In this document: positions 15,904 through 25,914 of the stretch, one piece after another | Position numbering within the stretch: the first letter of the stretch is position 1 | Layout of the letters: every line of letters begins with the position of its first letter | NCBI RefSeq assembly: GCF_030169785.1 | Contig: NZ_CP125854.1 | Location: 2,790,001-2,854,000, forward strand | DNA: 64,000 nt | Reading direction: 5' to 3' | Source of the DNA: Bdellovibrio sp. 22V | GTDB taxonomy: Bacteria; Bdellovibrionota; Bdellovibrionia; Bdellovibrionales; Bdellovibrionaceae | Notes under the pieces: model-generated | What the model was told of the DNA's origin: nothing | The model's database searches: none | The model's input: the letters and a program-made list of their open reading frames with translations, nothing else | Translations under genes and position numbers: made by a program

Positions 15904-16931
15904 AGCGGAGGCAGTGGGCCCCGGTCTGGGGACGAGCCTTCTTCCGGTTTCCTGTATCCTTGCGGTGTGTTTTTATGCCAGTTCCAGGCATCGCGCACAA
16001 TATCTTCGATTTTGGGGAACTGTCTTTTCCAACCAAGTTCTTTCTGAATTTTTTTACTGCTGGCGACAAGAACGGCGGGATCTCCGGCACGTCGGGGCTC
16101 GCGAGCGATCTTAAATTTTTTCTGAGTGACGTTTTCGCAGGCTTTGATCACATCCAAAACAGAAAAGCCGTTTTCACTGCCGACGTTGTAGGTACGTCTT
16201 TGTCCCGGCTGCAGCGACTGCAAAGCTAAAGTGTGGGCGCGAACAAGATCCATGATATGCACGTAATCACGCACGCACGTTCCATCCGGGGTCGGATAGT
16301 CGTCGCCATAAACTTTGACTTCCGGTTCTAAAGAATGTGCGGCCTTTAAAATACGGGGAATAAGATGACTTTCGGGTTCGTGATCTTCACCCATCGTACC
16401 GTCGGGGTGCGCTCCGGCGACGTTGAAATAGCGAAGCACCACGTAACTTAAATCATGGGCTTTGGCGAAATCTTCCATCATCATTTCACTCATCATTTTG
16501 CTGCGGCCGTACGGATTGATGGCCGCTAAAGGATGCGTTTCATCCAATGGCGTTTTCAACGGTTCGCCGTACACTGCGGCCGTTGACGAGAAGATAAGTT
16601 TTTTTACGCCCGCATCGTGCATGGCGTGCAGCAGATTTAAAGTGTTGCCGAAATTATTCTGATAATACTTGCGCGGATTTTCGACGCTTTCACCGACTTC
16701 GATGTGTGCGGCGAAATGCAGAACCGCTTCCGTGCCTTGAGTTTTGAAAGTTCTTTTTAAAAGTTCGAAGTTCGCCGTACTTCCATGCAAAAAGATCGCG
16801 CGCTTATCAATCGCTTCGTGATGTCCTTGCGAAAGATTGTCTAAAACCAAAACCTCATGTCCTTGATCCAGAAGTTCGCGCACGGCGTGACTTCCAATGT
16901 AACCAGCTCCGCCTGTAACCAAGACTTTCAT
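15900..16931 (-). CDS. galE: UDP-glucose 4-epimerase GalE
   Basis: GalE interconverts UDP-glucose and UDP-galactose using bound NAD. The 343-residue protein begins MKVLVTGGAGYIGS with the Rossmann glycine motif (7-13), has the catalytic SST (115-117) and YGRSK (141-145), and contains DNLSQGH and the RYFNVAGA substrate segment. An AGGAGG 5 nt upstream fixes the start at 16931. It lies just downstream of glf in an operon, so it probably makes the UDP-galactose that the mutase consumes. Confidence 0.94.
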   Translation of the reverse strand: MKVLVTGGAGYIGSHAVRELLDQGHEVLVLDNLSQGHHEAIDKRAIFLHGSTANFELLKRTFKTQGTEAVLHFAAHIEVGESVENPRKYYQNNFGNTLNLLHAMHDAGVKKLIFSSTAAVYGEPLKTPLDETHPLAAINPYGRSKMMSEMMMEDFAKAHDLSYVVLRYFNVAGAHPDGTMGEDHEPESHLIPRILKAAHSLEPEVKVYGDDYPTPDGTCVRDYVHIMDLVRAHTLALQSLQPGQRRTYNVGSENGFSVLDVIKACENVTQKKFKIAREPRRAGDPAVLVASSKKIQKELGWKRQFPKIEDIVRDAWNWHKNTPQGYRKPEEGSSPDRGPLPPL

Positions 16932-16939
16932 AAAACCTC

Positions 16940-18091
16940 CTATATAGGACGTTGACTGAAGCGCGGCCACTCGGAGCTTTCTTTGTTCAGGCAGATTTCC
17001 GCCAAATCCAAAGATTCTCCGATCACCACGTGCATATCCAGATAGCGATAAGTTCCCAAGCGACCGATGAAGGTCACCTTGTCTTCGTGCTCAATAAGGC
17101 TGATATATTTTTCTAAGAGGGCGAGATCTTCTTTTAAGCGCAGGGGATAGTAAGGTGTGTCTTCAGGCCCAGCAAGGGCGCTGAATTCTTTAAAGCACAC
17201 GGTTTTTTCATGAGTCTCCCAAGGGGCAAAATGTTTGTGTTCAGTGATGCGCGTAAACGGCACGTGTTCTTCGCAATAATTGATGACGGGATTACCTTGA
17301 TAGTCTCCGTCTTGTTCGAAGCGTTCAAATTTTAAAGTGCGATAACGAAGCCGTCCCAGTTTAAAGCGGAAATATCCGTCGATAGGTCCGCTCCAAAAAA
17401 TGTGTTTATAAAGGCTTTTGTCTTCCGGTTCGAGGCGTTTGTTGAGCTTCACCGTAATAGCCGGGTGATCCAGAATTTTTTCGACAATGCGAGTGTAGCC
17501 CTCGATGGGAATTCCCTGGTACTTTTGATTGTAGTAGTTATCGTCGTAATTAAAGCGAATGGGCAGTCTTTTCAGAATAGAGGCGGGGAGTTCTTTGGGA
17601 TCCACGCCCCATTGTTTTTTTGTATATCCGTGAAAAAAGTTTTTATATAAATCCGGACCGAGAAATTTCAACGCTTGCTCTTCAAAATTTTGGGGATCGG
17701 AAATGGATTTGTCGGCAAGGCCTTCAATAAAAGCTTCTGCTTCTTTGGGCTTCAGCTGTTTTTTAAAAAACTGATTGATCGTCAGCAAATTGACGGGAAG
17801 AGAGTAAACGCCTTTTTCTGTAATCGCTTTGACGCGATTAACGAACGGTGCGAACTCGGACCATTGATTGACGTAATCCCAGACATCTTTGCGGCTGGTA
17901 TTAAAAATATGCGGGCCATAGTGATGTATCATAATACCTGTGCCCGTGTCGCGCGTGGTGTGACAGTTCCCAGCAATGTGCGGGCGTTCGTCGAAAAGAG
18001 TGACTTGATATCGTCCGCTTTCGGCAAGTTTTCTTGCTAAAACGGCGCCGGCAAAACCTGTTCCTGCAATTCCTATTGTATCCACACTCAT
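16940..18091 (-). CDS. glf: UDP-galactopyranose mutase
   Basis: Glf is a flavoenzyme that converts UDP-galactopyranose to UDP-galactofuranose, the donor for galactofuranose in surface glycans. This 383-residue protein has the FAD-binding GIAGTGFAGAV (7-17), the GNCH near 41-44, and HHYGPHIFNT (56-65), plus NFFHGYTKKQWG and IPIEGYTRI, all typical of bacterial Glf. It sits between galE and a glycosidase-RmlD fusion with 5-8 nt gaps. Galactofuranose use in this organism is inferred from this gene. Confidence 0.93.
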   Translation of the reverse strand: MSVDTIGIAGTGFAGAVLARKLAESGRYQVTLFDERPHIAGNCHTTRDTGTGIMIHHYGPHIFNTSRKDVWDYVNQWSEFAPFVNRVKAITEKGVYSLPVNLLTINQFFKKQLKPKEAEAFIEGLADKSISDPQNFEEQALKFLGPDLYKNFFHGYTKKQWGVDPKELPASILKRLPIRFNYDDNYYNQKYQGIPIEGYTRIVEKILDHPAITVKLNKRLEPEDKSLYKHIFWSGPIDGYFRFKLGRLRYRTLKFERFEQDGDYQGNPVINYCEEHVPFTRITEHKHFAPWETHEKTVCFKEFSALAGPEDTPYYPLRLKEDLALLEKYISLIEHEDKVTFIGRLGTYRYLDMHVVIGESLDLAEICLNKESSEWPRFSQRPI

Positions 18092-18096
18092 TCTCC

Positions 18097-20259
18097 TTAA
18101 ATCATGACTTCGATTTGATGAAAGTAATTTTCCAAAGCGTGATCCAAAGACGGCAAAACTTTGACGCGTTCACTGAGTAAAGCGCTGTTCAGAGGCCGAC
18201 GGGCGACGTGCTGAAATTCCGCGAAACTGCGCTTCACCAACAAACCTTGTTTGTGAGGCGCATGCCGGCGAACCGCCATTGTGGCAAAGTCGGACCAAGA
18301 CACCTGATCGCCGTTGGCGACGTGGATAATCCCATTTTCGCGATCTAAAAGAAAATCCAAGGCGGCGTTTGCAAGGTGTGGAACATAAGTTGGAGAGATC
18401 TTCAGATCGTGCGCCACATAGAATTTTTTATTCTGTGAGATCGAACGGAGACATTGAGTCACGAAATTGGCGTCGTCCCAGGGACCAAAGAAAGAACTGG
18501 TGCGAATGACCAGAGCTTTGTCATAGGCGGCGAGCACTTTTTTCTCAGCCTCCGCCTTTGAGCGTCCATAGACATTAAGCGGTGCTATGTCGTGACTTTC
18601 CAGATACGGCTCTTTGTTTTCCCCGTTAAAAACCAGATCTGAAGAGAAAGTCATAAATTGAATTCCTAAAAGGGCACACTCTTCAGCAAGAAACTGCGGA
18701 CCTTCAACATTTTGGCGGTAGCAGAGTTCCGCTTCGCTTTCAGCTTGGTCGACCTTGACGTAACCAGCGGCATTGATCACCGCCCACGGACGGAGTTCCT
18801 GCAAAACTTTGCGGATGTTGTGGCGATCAGTAATATCCAAATCTTTTCGTCCCAGAATATGAAAGGAAATATCGCGGGCGGCGCACGTGCGCGCAAAAGC
18901 CCGTGATAGAGTTCCTTGGCCTCCTGTGATTAAGAGCGGTCGTCCGGATTTTCGCAGGGGAGAGTGTAAAACATTTTCCGGCATCGCCATGATGATACGA
19001 CGATTGTTTTTCCACCAGCCTTCGGTTTCCAACACCGGATGTTCGAAGGCGCCTTTGGTTCCCAACCCCGTCGTCATTTCAGACAGCAAGGTCGGGCGGG
19101 GATTTCCATTGGCGGAACGCAAGTCAAAAATTCCCGTTTCATAAAAACGATTGTCTTGGGTGCACAGCATGTTCCAGTCAAAACTGCCCAGCAGACTCCA
19201 TGCCGTGACGGCCTGAATATCAACGCCTTCATTTTTGAGATCAACGGCGGCCTGCCAGACTTCGTGAAGCCAGCGCATTTGCGATTCGCGATAACCGCGA
19301 GCATGCACTTCCGTCACGGCAATAGGACGGTGATAACGGTTCCACACATCCTGCAAAACGTCTTTCACCGGCAGAGGTTGCGCCTGGCCCGTATCAATGG
19401 CACCGACGTCGACATAAGGTTCAAACTTGTTTCCGCCATGCAGAAACGAAGGATAAAGATCCACGCGATGATCCAGGAAGCGATTGCTTAAAAGATAATG
19501 ATTGATACCAAGAATATCCGGCGGGCACGCATTATCTTGCAGCCACTTTAATTCGTCCGGGTGAAGAGACTGGGTCAGATAGTCATACATAGGATGATGT
19601 GTATTCACAAGACCGCTTAAAAGATCGAAACTGAGCCAACGCCGTTCATTGTCGAAATCGCGCTGATACGCAAGTTTTTCCGTACTTTGTGTTCGCCCCA
19701 TGTCCTCTGTTTGAATCAATCGTGCGCGCGGATTGAGTCGGCGAATTTCCTGCATCGACAAAATCGTTGCTTTGCATTGATTAAAGAGCGCGCGAATAAA
19801 TGCGCCGTCATTCGCCTGGTGCGGATACCAGTGACCGTACAGGCAACTGAAACGCGCCGTTGTCAAAATCTCATTCACGGGAGTGAAATCTTCAATCCAT
19901 GGATATCTTTCGGCCACGTTGCGGGCGAAAAACGCCAACTTTTCGGGAAATTGCGGATCTAAAAGATTTGTGTGCATCGGCCCGCTGCCGTGATGAAGAA
20001 ATCCCGCAATGGGCGTGAGATTGAGTCTTTCCAGATGCGCAGCTCGTTCATCCGTCCACCTCCAATCCCAAATATGCGGAAGGGGTTGCACCATTTCCCA
20101 TAAAAAAGGATAACGAATGCGCTTCGCTCCCATTTGCGCAAAAAGCTGAAGATCCTCAATACGGGTAAGATGACCGTTCTTATAGAGTTGGTTGTGATAT
20201 TGATCTCTAACCCGATTGAGAGTGCATTCGACACCTATCCACAATTGAAGATCTGTCAC
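18097..20259 (-). CDS. Glycosidase-RmlD fusion (TIM-barrel hydrolase plus sugar-nucleotide reductase)
   Basis: This 720-residue protein joins two enzymes. Residues 1-400 form a clan-A TIM-barrel resembling glycoside hydrolase family 1, with the acid/base pair in FTPVNE (Glu130) and the nucleophile in IAVTEVHARG (Glu317). Residues 440-720 are an extended short-chain reductase of the RmlD type, with GGQGTL (446-451), INAAGY (495-500), SSDLVF (539-544) and the catalytic YGRSK (564-568). RmlD reduces dTDP-4-keto-rhamnose, but no RmlA, RmlB or RmlC lies nearby, so the true substrate may differ. No signal peptide is visible, so the hydrolase half would act in the cytosol. The stop region is 5 nt from glf and the ATG overlaps the glycosyltransferase stop. 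Confidence 0.85.
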   Translation of the reverse strand: MTDLQLWIGVECTLNRVRDQYHNQLYKNGHLTRIEDLQLFAQMGAKRIRYPFLWEMVQPLPHIWDWRWTDERAAHLERLNLTPIAGFLHHGSGPMHTNLLDPQFPEKLAFFARNVAERYPWIEDFTPVNEILTTARFSCLYGHWYPHQANDGAFIRALFNQCKATILSMQEIRRLNPRARLIQTEDMGRTQSTEKLAYQRDFDNERRWLSFDLLSGLVNTHHPMYDYLTQSLHPDELKWLQDNACPPDILGINHYLLSNRFLDHRVDLYPSFLHGGNKFEPYVDVGAIDTGQAQPLPVKDVLQDVWNRYHRPIAVTEVHARGYRESQMRWLHEVWQAAVDLKNEGVDIQAVTAWSLLGSFDWNMLCTQDNRFYETGIFDLRSANGNPRPTLLSEMTTGLGTKGAFEHPVLETEGWWKNNRRIIMAMPENVLHSPLRKSGRPLLITGGQGTLSRAFARTCAARDISFHILGRKDLDITDRHNIRKVLQELRPWAVINAAGYVKVDQAESEAELCYRQNVEGPQFLAEECALLGIQFMTFSSDLVFNGENKEPYLESHDIAPLNVYGRSKAEAEKKVLAAYDKALVIRTSSFFGPWDDANFVTQCLRSISQNKKFYVAHDLKISPTYVPHLANAALDFLLDRENGIIHVANGDQVSWSDFATMAVRRHAPHKQGLLVKRSFAEFQHVARRPLNSALLSERVKVLPSLDHALENYFHQIEVMI

Positions 20260-21416
20260 TCAAGAACTCCGTACATTTTTGAAAATTTCTGGTCGATCTT
20301 TTTTCTGTAAAGTTCGTATTCGAGTGCCGCCATTTTCCCCCAGGTTTCGTCCCAGGAAATATGTTGCAGAAACTCGTCATGGCGGGGCCAGTGCGTGCTT
20401 TTGTCAAAGGTCTGAAAAATATTTTCGGCGGCGGCAGTAAACGTGTCTGCATCATCGGCAATCGCAACCAATTTCTGAACGCCATAGGGATGAACGACGT
20501 CGCGAATTGACGTGGAAATGACAGGCAGTCCTGCCGCGAGGTATTCTGGCGTCTTTGTCGGGCTGATAAAGCGAGTCGCTTCATTTTTCGCAAACGGCAT
20601 CAAAGCACAATTCCAGTTGGCAAGGTACGCGGGTAGTTCCGCATACTTCTTCATTCCTAAGTAATGAATGTTTGGCCGCTGCGGTAAAGTGGCCGGATCG
20701 ATTTTCACGACCGGGCCGATCATGATGAATTGCCACTGGGGACGGCGCTCTGCCATTTTGGCAAGAAGATCAATATCCATACGCTCGTCGATCACTCCGA
20801 CAAAACCCAGGCGCGGGAAAGGAATATCTTTTTGATCGTCGGGATCAGGCTGTTGCGTTCGCGCCTGTGCAAAATGAGCGGCGTCAATAGCGCTTGGAAA
20901 AGGATGTATATTGTTGTGACGGTCTTTTTTGGCTTCATAAAGTGAATGACCGCCTGTAAAAACCAGATCCGCTTTTTGCAAAAGTTCCGATTCCTGGTGA
21001 ATCAAAGCTTGCGGCGCACCTTTGAATTTGGACAGCTCGTCCATACAGTCATAGATCGTGATTTCCGCATTGAGATGCGAAGAAAAATGCAAAGCCATTG
21101 GCGTGTAATACCAGGCACTGTAGTTTTCAATCATTTCGTCTTCAAGAAGACGGTCTAAGAGATTTTTTTGCGTCTGCATCTGCTGTTCATGCGTGAACGT
21201 TTCCGGCACACGCGCGGCTACAACGGTCACACCTTCTTGCGTTTGTCGCAGTTCTATTTTTGGATGTGTCACCTTGTCGAGATGGGGTTCTTCGATAAAG
21301 TACACCCGGCGGTGGGAAACAAAGCGGGACATAAGATGTTGCGGTCTTTGAAAGACGAAGTCCCAGCGAAGATGACAAAAAACGAGAAGATCCGAAGGCG
21401 CGCATGATACATTCAT
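20256..21416 (-). CDS. Glycosyltransferase, GT-B type
   Basis: The start is ATG 21416, with GGAGG 8 nt upstream. The 386-residue protein opens with LLVFCHLRWDFVFQRPQHLM, a motif of a GT family found next to UDP-galactopyranose mutases, and contains YDCMDELSKF. The C-terminal donor-binding region has FISPTKTPEYLAAGLPVIST, the typical GT-B E-x7-E type segment. It is the first gene of the five-gene glycan operon. It presumably transfers galactofuranose or another hexose; the acceptor is unknown. Confidence 0.85.
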   Translation of the reverse strand: MNVSCAPSDLLVFCHLRWDFVFQRPQHLMSRFVSHRRVYFIEEPHLDKVTHPKIELRQTQEGVTVVAARVPETFTHEQQMQTQKNLLDRLLEDEMIENYSAWYYTPMALHFSSHLNAEITIYDCMDELSKFKGAPQALIHQESELLQKADLVFTGGHSLYEAKKDRHNNIHPFPSAIDAAHFAQARTQQPDPDDQKDIPFPRLGFVGVIDERMDIDLLAKMAERRPQWQFIMIGPVVKIDPATLPQRPNIHYLGMKKYAELPAYLANWNCALMPFAKNEATRFISPTKTPEYLAAGLPVISTSIRDVVHPYGVQKLVAIADDADTFTAAAENIFQTFDKSTHWPRHDEFLQHISWDETWGKMAALEYELYRKKIDQKFSKMYGVLE

Positions 21417-21563
21417 TGTGTTATCCTCCACATTTTTTAAAATCTCTGACTTGTTTGGTGTAATAGAAAATATGAAGTGACCCTATTGGACTTGCAAAAG
21501 AATGTGCGGCCCGGTGCTTAAAAACATGCTGCCGAAAACAGGGTCCTGTTATGTGATAGAGAC

Positions 21564-23402
21564 ATGTTGTCAATATCCGAAACCAACTTCGAAAACTATC
21601 CGCGCAAAAATTTTCAAAGAAAACACTGGTTGAATCTGAACGGTCTGTGGTCGTTCTCTTATGATGATGATCAGATTTTCAGTCATCCTTCGCAAATTCA
21701 AGATTGGCCTCACAAGATTGTGGTGCCGTATGCACCGGAGTCGCCCGCAAGCGGTATCGGGGATACCGGATTTCATACGCGGTACTGGTACCAGCGGAAG
21801 TTTCAATTGAAACGCACCGAAAATAAAGTTCTTCTGCATTTCGGAGCCGCCGATTATCAAACGCATGTGTGGGTGAACTCGCAGTATCTGGGCTCTCACG
21901 AGGGAGGCTACACGCCTTTTCATTTCGAAATCTCCGATTTTCTTTCCGACAGCGGAGAACAAGTCGTTTCCGTTTTAGTCGAAGACGATCCGCTCGATCT
22001 GCAAAAACCGCGCGGCAAGCAAGATTGGCAAAAAGAACCGCATAGCATCTGGTACCATCGCACCTCGGGTATTTGGCAAACCGTATGGTGCGAAGAAGTG
22101 GCGCATGTTTATATAGAAAAACTTCGGTTGGTTCCTCTCATTGAGCGCTGGGAAATTGGCTGCGAAGCCTTTATCGGGGGACCCAACATCTCGGGATTGC
22201 AACTTAAAGTGCGAATGGAATGTGACGGAAAACTTTTGGTGCAGGACACCTACGAGGTTGTCCATCGCGAAGTCCATCGTCGCATAGCTTTGTCGGATCC
22301 CGGGATTGACGACTTCCGCAACGAAATGTTGTGGAGTCCGGAAAAACCGACGCTCATCCAAGTGCATCTTGAACTGTGGAAAGAAAACGAGTTGCTTGAT
22401 GAAGTAAAATCTTACACCGCTTTAAGAAGTGTGGGCTTTAATCGTGACCGTTTTTTGTTAAACGGACGCCCTTACTATCTAAGACTTGTCTTGGATCAGG
22501 GCTACTGGCCTGACACGTTTTTAACTCCGCCCAATTCGGCAGCTCTTAGAAAAGACGTGGAGCTGGTGAAAGCCGCCGGATTTAACGGCGTCAGAAAACA
22601 TCAAAAAATCGAAGACCCGAATTTTTATTATTGGGCGGATGTTTTAGGTCTGGTGGTTTGGGCCGAGATGCCGAGTGCCTATCGATTCACGCACGATTCG
22701 GTGGAACGTCTTCTCAAAGAATGGACCGAAGTCATTGACCGGGACATGAGTCATCCAAGCATTATACTGTGGGTGCCTTTCAACGAGTCGTGGGGAGTGC
22801 CGGATCTGGCGGAAAAAGAAAGCCATCAACATTGCGTGCAGGCCCTCTATCATTTAACAAAAACCTTGGACCCGACGCGCCCTTGTATCGGTAACGACGG
22901 TTGGGAAAGTACGGCGACGGATCTTTTGGGAATTCACGACTATGACGATCAACCCGAACGTTTGATAAAAAAATACGGCAGCCACGAAAATATCGCCGAT
23001 ATGCTGACGCGCTATCGACCCGGCGGCCGCGTGATTACCGTTGAAGGTTATCCTCATGGCGGGAAGCCCATCATGATCACGGAATTCGGCGGTATTGCCT
23101 ATGTCGACAAACCGGAAGGTACGACATGGGGTTACTCGGCCTCGGGGACTATTCAAGATCTGCGCAAACGTTATGAAAATCTGCTCGCGGCGATTTATCG
23201 TATCGAAACCTTCTGCGGCTTTTGTTATACGCAGTTCACTGATACGTTTCAGGAAGCTAACGGTCTTTTTCGTCCCGATAGAACGCCAAAATTTTCCGTC
23301 AACGCCATGGCAAGAGCCACGCGAGGCGGAGGTTACACAAGAGGTGAGTTGACATCCGTTCCACAGCCTCCACCTTTGCCCCCTCCAGAAAGTGAATTAT
23401 AA
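21564..23402 (+). CDS. Glycoside hydrolase family 2 protein
   Basis: This 612-residue enzyme has the GH2 plan: an N-terminal jelly-roll sugar-binding domain (NLNGLWSFSYDD, YWYQRKFQL, HEGGYTPF), an immunoglobulin-like domain, and a TIM barrel. The acid/base lies in WVPFNESWG (near 408) and the nucleophile in MITEFGG (near 507). The family includes beta-galactosidases, mannosidases and glucuronidases; at 612 residues it is of the short type. No signal peptide is present. It is divergent from the glycan operon across 147 bp and may trim or recycle its product. The exact sugar specificity cannot be read from the sequence. Confidence 0.85.
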   Translation: MLSISETNFENYPRKNFQRKHWLNLNGLWSFSYDDDQIFSHPSQIQDWPHKIVVPYAPESPASGIGDTGFHTRYWYQRKFQLKRTENKVLLHFGAADYQTHVWVNSQYLGSHEGGYTPFHFEISDFLSDSGEQVVSVLVEDDPLDLQKPRGKQDWQKEPHSIWYHRTSGIWQTVWCEEVAHVYIEKLRLVPLIERWEIGCEAFIGGPNISGLQLKVRMECDGKLLVQDTYEVVHREVHRRIALSDPGIDDFRNEMLWSPEKPTLIQVHLELWKENELLDEVKSYTALRSVGFNRDRFLLNGRPYYLRLVLDQGYWPDTFLTPPNSAALRKDVELVKAAGFNGVRKHQKIEDPNFYYWADVLGLVVWAEMPSAYRFTHDSVERLLKEWTEVIDRDMSHPSIILWVPFNESWGVPDLAEKESHQHCVQALYHLTKTLDPTRPCIGNDGWESTATDLLGIHDYDDQPERLIKKYGSHENIADMLTRYRPGGRVITVEGYPHGGKPIMITEFGGIAYVDKPEGTTWGYSASGTIQDLRKRYENLLAAIYRIETFCGFCYTQFTDTFQEANGLFRPDRTPKFSVNAMARATRGGGYTRGELTSVPQPPPLPPPESEL

Positions 23403-23445
23403 CATTCCAAGCAGACCTTCATCGCAGTGGAAGAATGAATCTTCG

Positions 23446-23477
23446 CAACCCCTGACCTTCGGGGGTTGTGGTTTTTA
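23446..23477 (+). terminator. Rho-independent terminator after the GH2 gene
   Basis: CAACCCC and GGGGTTG form a 7-bp GC-rich stem with a 9-nt loop, followed by TGGTTTTT. It lies 44 nt after the GH2 stop. Confidence 0.85.
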
Positions 23478-23513
23478 AGCCAAGGCTTACCTTGATAGAC
23501 ATCGGAGGTAGCT

Positions 23514-24077
23514 ATGGAGAAAGAGAACCTCGTCCCCAAAGGGGAAACGCGGCAACGGCTTCTTGATGAAGAACTCTATACAGAGGAAGCGGTGACGATA
23601 TTAGCCACTCCTCAAGAACTCTATCAATATTGGCGTGATCCTTCTCATTTCGTTCTATTTACCGATCAACTGCAATCTGTGACGGAGATTTCGGAAACGC
23701 GGTCTCACTGGGTTTGGAAAGCCTTGAAGGGACGCAAAACGATAGAGTGGGACAGTGAAATCGTTGAAGACATTCCCAACTCCGTCATTGCCTGGCGCGC
23801 GCATGGCGATCAAGACATTCAACATTCGGGACGGGTGGAATTCCAGGAATTGCCGTACGGACGGGGCACAACCGTTAAAGTGAAAATCGCCTATGATGCT
23901 CCAGCAGGAAAAATGCTTAATGTGCTTGAAAAATTATTGGGCGAAAGCCCGCACCGAAATTTGAAAATGAATTTGTTTAAACTTCGGGAGCTTTTCGAAG
24001 CGGGAGAAGTTCCGACCGTAGAGGGACAGCCTGCGGGTCATAACCGCGAACATGAAACCAAAACGGCACTTCATTAA
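23514..24077 (+). CDS. SRPBCC family (polyketide cyclase-like) protein
   Basis: This 187-residue soluble protein has an SRPBCC/START-like helix-grip fold. It shows [19 protein letters not shown] at the start of the fold, then [28 protein letters not shown] and a long C-terminal helix ([16 protein letters not shown]). Proteins of this kind occur next to zinc alcohol dehydrogenases in bacterial stress loci; ligands are unknown. GGAGG precedes the ATG. The gap to the dehydrogenase is 11 nt, so the two form an operon. Confidence 0.85.
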   Translation: MEKENLVPKGETRQRLLDEELYTEEAVTILATPQELYQYWRDPSHFVLFTDQLQSVTEISETRSHWVWKALKGRKTIEWDSEIVEDIPNSVIAWRAHGDQDIQHSGRVEFQELPYGRGTTVKVKIAYDAPAGKMLNVLEKLLGESPHRNLKMNLFKLRELFEAGEVPTVEGQPAGHNREHETKTALH

Positions 24078-24088
24078 GGAGGTCACAA

Positions 24089-25264
24089 ATGAAAGCGGTC
24101 TGTTGGGAGGGAACAAAAAACGTGCAGGTGCAAACGGTACCTGATCCGCATATTCTGAATCCGCGCGATATTATCGTGAAAATCACCTCCACCGCCATCT
24201 GCGGATCCGATCTTCATCTTTATGACGGTGTTATACCCACCATGCAAAAAGGAGATATTCTGGGTCACGAGTTTATGGGAGAAGTCGTCGAGCTTGGGCC
24301 CAAAGTGAACAACTTGCGGGTCGGCGATAAAGTCGTCGTACCTTTTAACATATCTTGCGGGCACTGTTTCTTTTGCACGCGTAAAGAATTTTCCCTTTGC
24401 GATAACAGCAATCCCAAACCGGAGCTTGCCGAAAAAGTTTATGGACATGGAGGCGCGGGACTTTTCGGTTATTCGCACATGTACGGCGGTTATGCCGGAG
24501 GACAAGCGCAATATGCGCGCGTGCCTTTTGGTGATGTCGGACCGCTGGTTGTTCCGAAAGACATGGATGACGATAAATTACTTTTTTTAAGTGATATTTT
24601 TCCGACAGGTTATATGGCTGCAGTGAATTGCAATATTCAAATTGGTGACACCGTGGCCGTCTGGGGTTGTGGTCCTGTCGGCCTTTTCTCTATCGAAAGT
24701 GCTTATTTGTTGGGGGCGGATCGTGTGATCGCCATCGACAATGTTCCTGAAAGATTAAAAATGGCCCGGGATATTTGCAAAGCAGAAGTGCTCAACTACG
24801 ATGAAGTCGATGTCTTAGAAGCGCTGAATCTTATGACGGGAGGTCGAGGACCTGACTCATGTATCGATGCTGTGGGAATGGAAGCACACGGTACCGACCT
24901 CTACAGTAAATATGAGGAAGCGAAGATGGGTGTAAAACTCGCCACCGATCGTCCCATCGCACTTCGCCAAGCGATTCAAGCCTGTCGTAAAGCCGGGCAT
25001 GTTTCAATTCCCGGAGTGTACGGGGGACTGCTCGACAAAGTTCCGCTCGGAGCTGCCTTCGCGAAAGGTCTGACTCTAAAAATGGGACAAACGCACGTAA
25101 GAAAGTATATGGAAACTTTGTTGCAGCATATTCTAGACGGAAATATCGACCCGTCGTTTTTAATCACGCATCGGATAAATATTGAAGACGCACCAACTGC
25201 GTATAAAAGCTTTTTAAATAAAAGCGATGATTGTGTAAAAGTCGTCATTAAAAATCTTCATTAA
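24089..25264 (+). CDS. Zinc-dependent alcohol dehydrogenase
   Basis: This 391-residue medium-chain dehydrogenase has catalytic zinc ligands Cys38 and the His60-Glu61 pair (GHEFMGE), structural zinc cysteines 90, 93, 96 and 104, and a Rossmann motif WGCGPVGLF. The long form with CxxCxxC and a nearby extra loop ([23 protein letters not shown]) resembles glutathione-independent formaldehyde dehydrogenase-like enzymes. AAGGAGGT lies 6 nt upstream. It probably oxidises an alcohol or aldehyde with NAD and ends in a 4-nt overlap with pdeM. Confidence 0.88.
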   Translation: MKAVCWEGTKNVQVQTVPDPHILNPRDIIVKITSTAICGSDLHLYDGVIPTMQKGDILGHEFMGEVVELGPKVNNLRVGDKVVVPFNISCGHCFFCTRKEFSLCDNSNPKPELAEKVYGHGGAGLFGYSHMYGGYAGGQAQYARVPFGDVGPLVVPKDMDDDKLLFLSDIFPTGYMAAVNCNIQIGDTVAVWGCGPVGLFSIESAYLLGADRVIAIDNVPERLKMARDICKAEVLNYDEVDVLEALNLMTGGRGPDSCIDAVGMEAHGTDLYSKYEEAKMGVKLATDRPIALRQAIQACRKAGHVSIPGVYGGLLDKVPLGAAFAKGLTLKMGQTHVRKYMETLLQHILDGNIDPSFLITHRINIEDAPTAYKSFLNKSDDCVKVVIKNLH

Positions 25265-25914
25265 TGACGGCCTTTCACTTCGAAGATATCTCGATCTGCG
25301 ACGGCAAATATCCTCTGTCCCGGCTGCTGGCGAACCACATAGCCTCCTGTCAGGCTGCCAAAGGCCGGGATTGTTAACGCATTTTTCTCTAAAACAAAAC
25401 ACGGAAGTTTTAAACGCAGCGGACCTTCATGAAGCTGAACCAACGGGTGCGTGTGTCCCTGGATTTGAAAAATTTTAGAGCGTGGATTTTTGTGGCCATG
25501 GGTCATCAGAAACGGACCGATTTGTATTTCTTCTTCCACCATATGAAACGGAAGACCGCGCAGGATTTCATGCGCGCCGTATTCGTGGTTTCCCAAGAGC
25601 AAAGTCCAATGAACATGGCCGTGAACCGCGAAGAACTCGCGAAAATCGCGCACGATAATTTCGCTCAGACTGAATTTATTGTGAATCCAATCCCCCAGGA
25701 CGATGACTTTTTCAGCATGATAAGTTTGAATCAATTGACTGATGCGCAAAAGATCCTCCCGGTGCGTGCCTGATGGCAGGGGAACTCCGGCGGCTTGGTA
25801 ACTTTCCGCTTTTCCCAAATGCACGTCCGAAAGGCCCAATAAGTGCTGGGCCGGCCAGAAGAATGCTTTTTCAGGAAGAAGTTCAATGTCTTCGTTCGCG
25901 ACCGTGATCTTCAT
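25261..25914 (-). CDS. pdeM: Ligase-associated DNA damage response endonuclease PdeM
   Basis: PdeM is a calcineurin-type metallophosphoesterase of the ligase-associated repair operon. With the start at ATG 25914 the protein has 217 residues, close to the family norm; a longer in-frame reading lacks a domain match. The metal-binding motifs DVHLGK, GDWIHN, GNHE, THGH and GHTHP appear in order. The gene overlaps the helicase by 32 nt and is last in the four-gene operon. Confidence 0.9.
   Translation of the reverse strand: MKITVANEDIELLPEKAFFWPAQHLLGLSDVHLGKAESYQAAGVPLPSGTHREDLLRISQLIQTYHAEKVIVLGDWIHNKFSLSEIIVRDFREFFAVHGHVHWTLLLGNHEYGAHEILRGLPFHMVEEEIQIGPFLMTHGHKNPRSKIFQIQGHTHPLVQLHEGPLRLKLPCFVLEKNALTIPAFGSLTGGYVVRQQPGQRIFAVADRDIFEVKGRH

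Noticed and set aside
21570-21962. Long antisense frames inside large genes, for example here and at 2877-3440 and 5521-5961
   Set aside because: They have no ribosome site or recognisable domain and lie wholly within well-identified genes.
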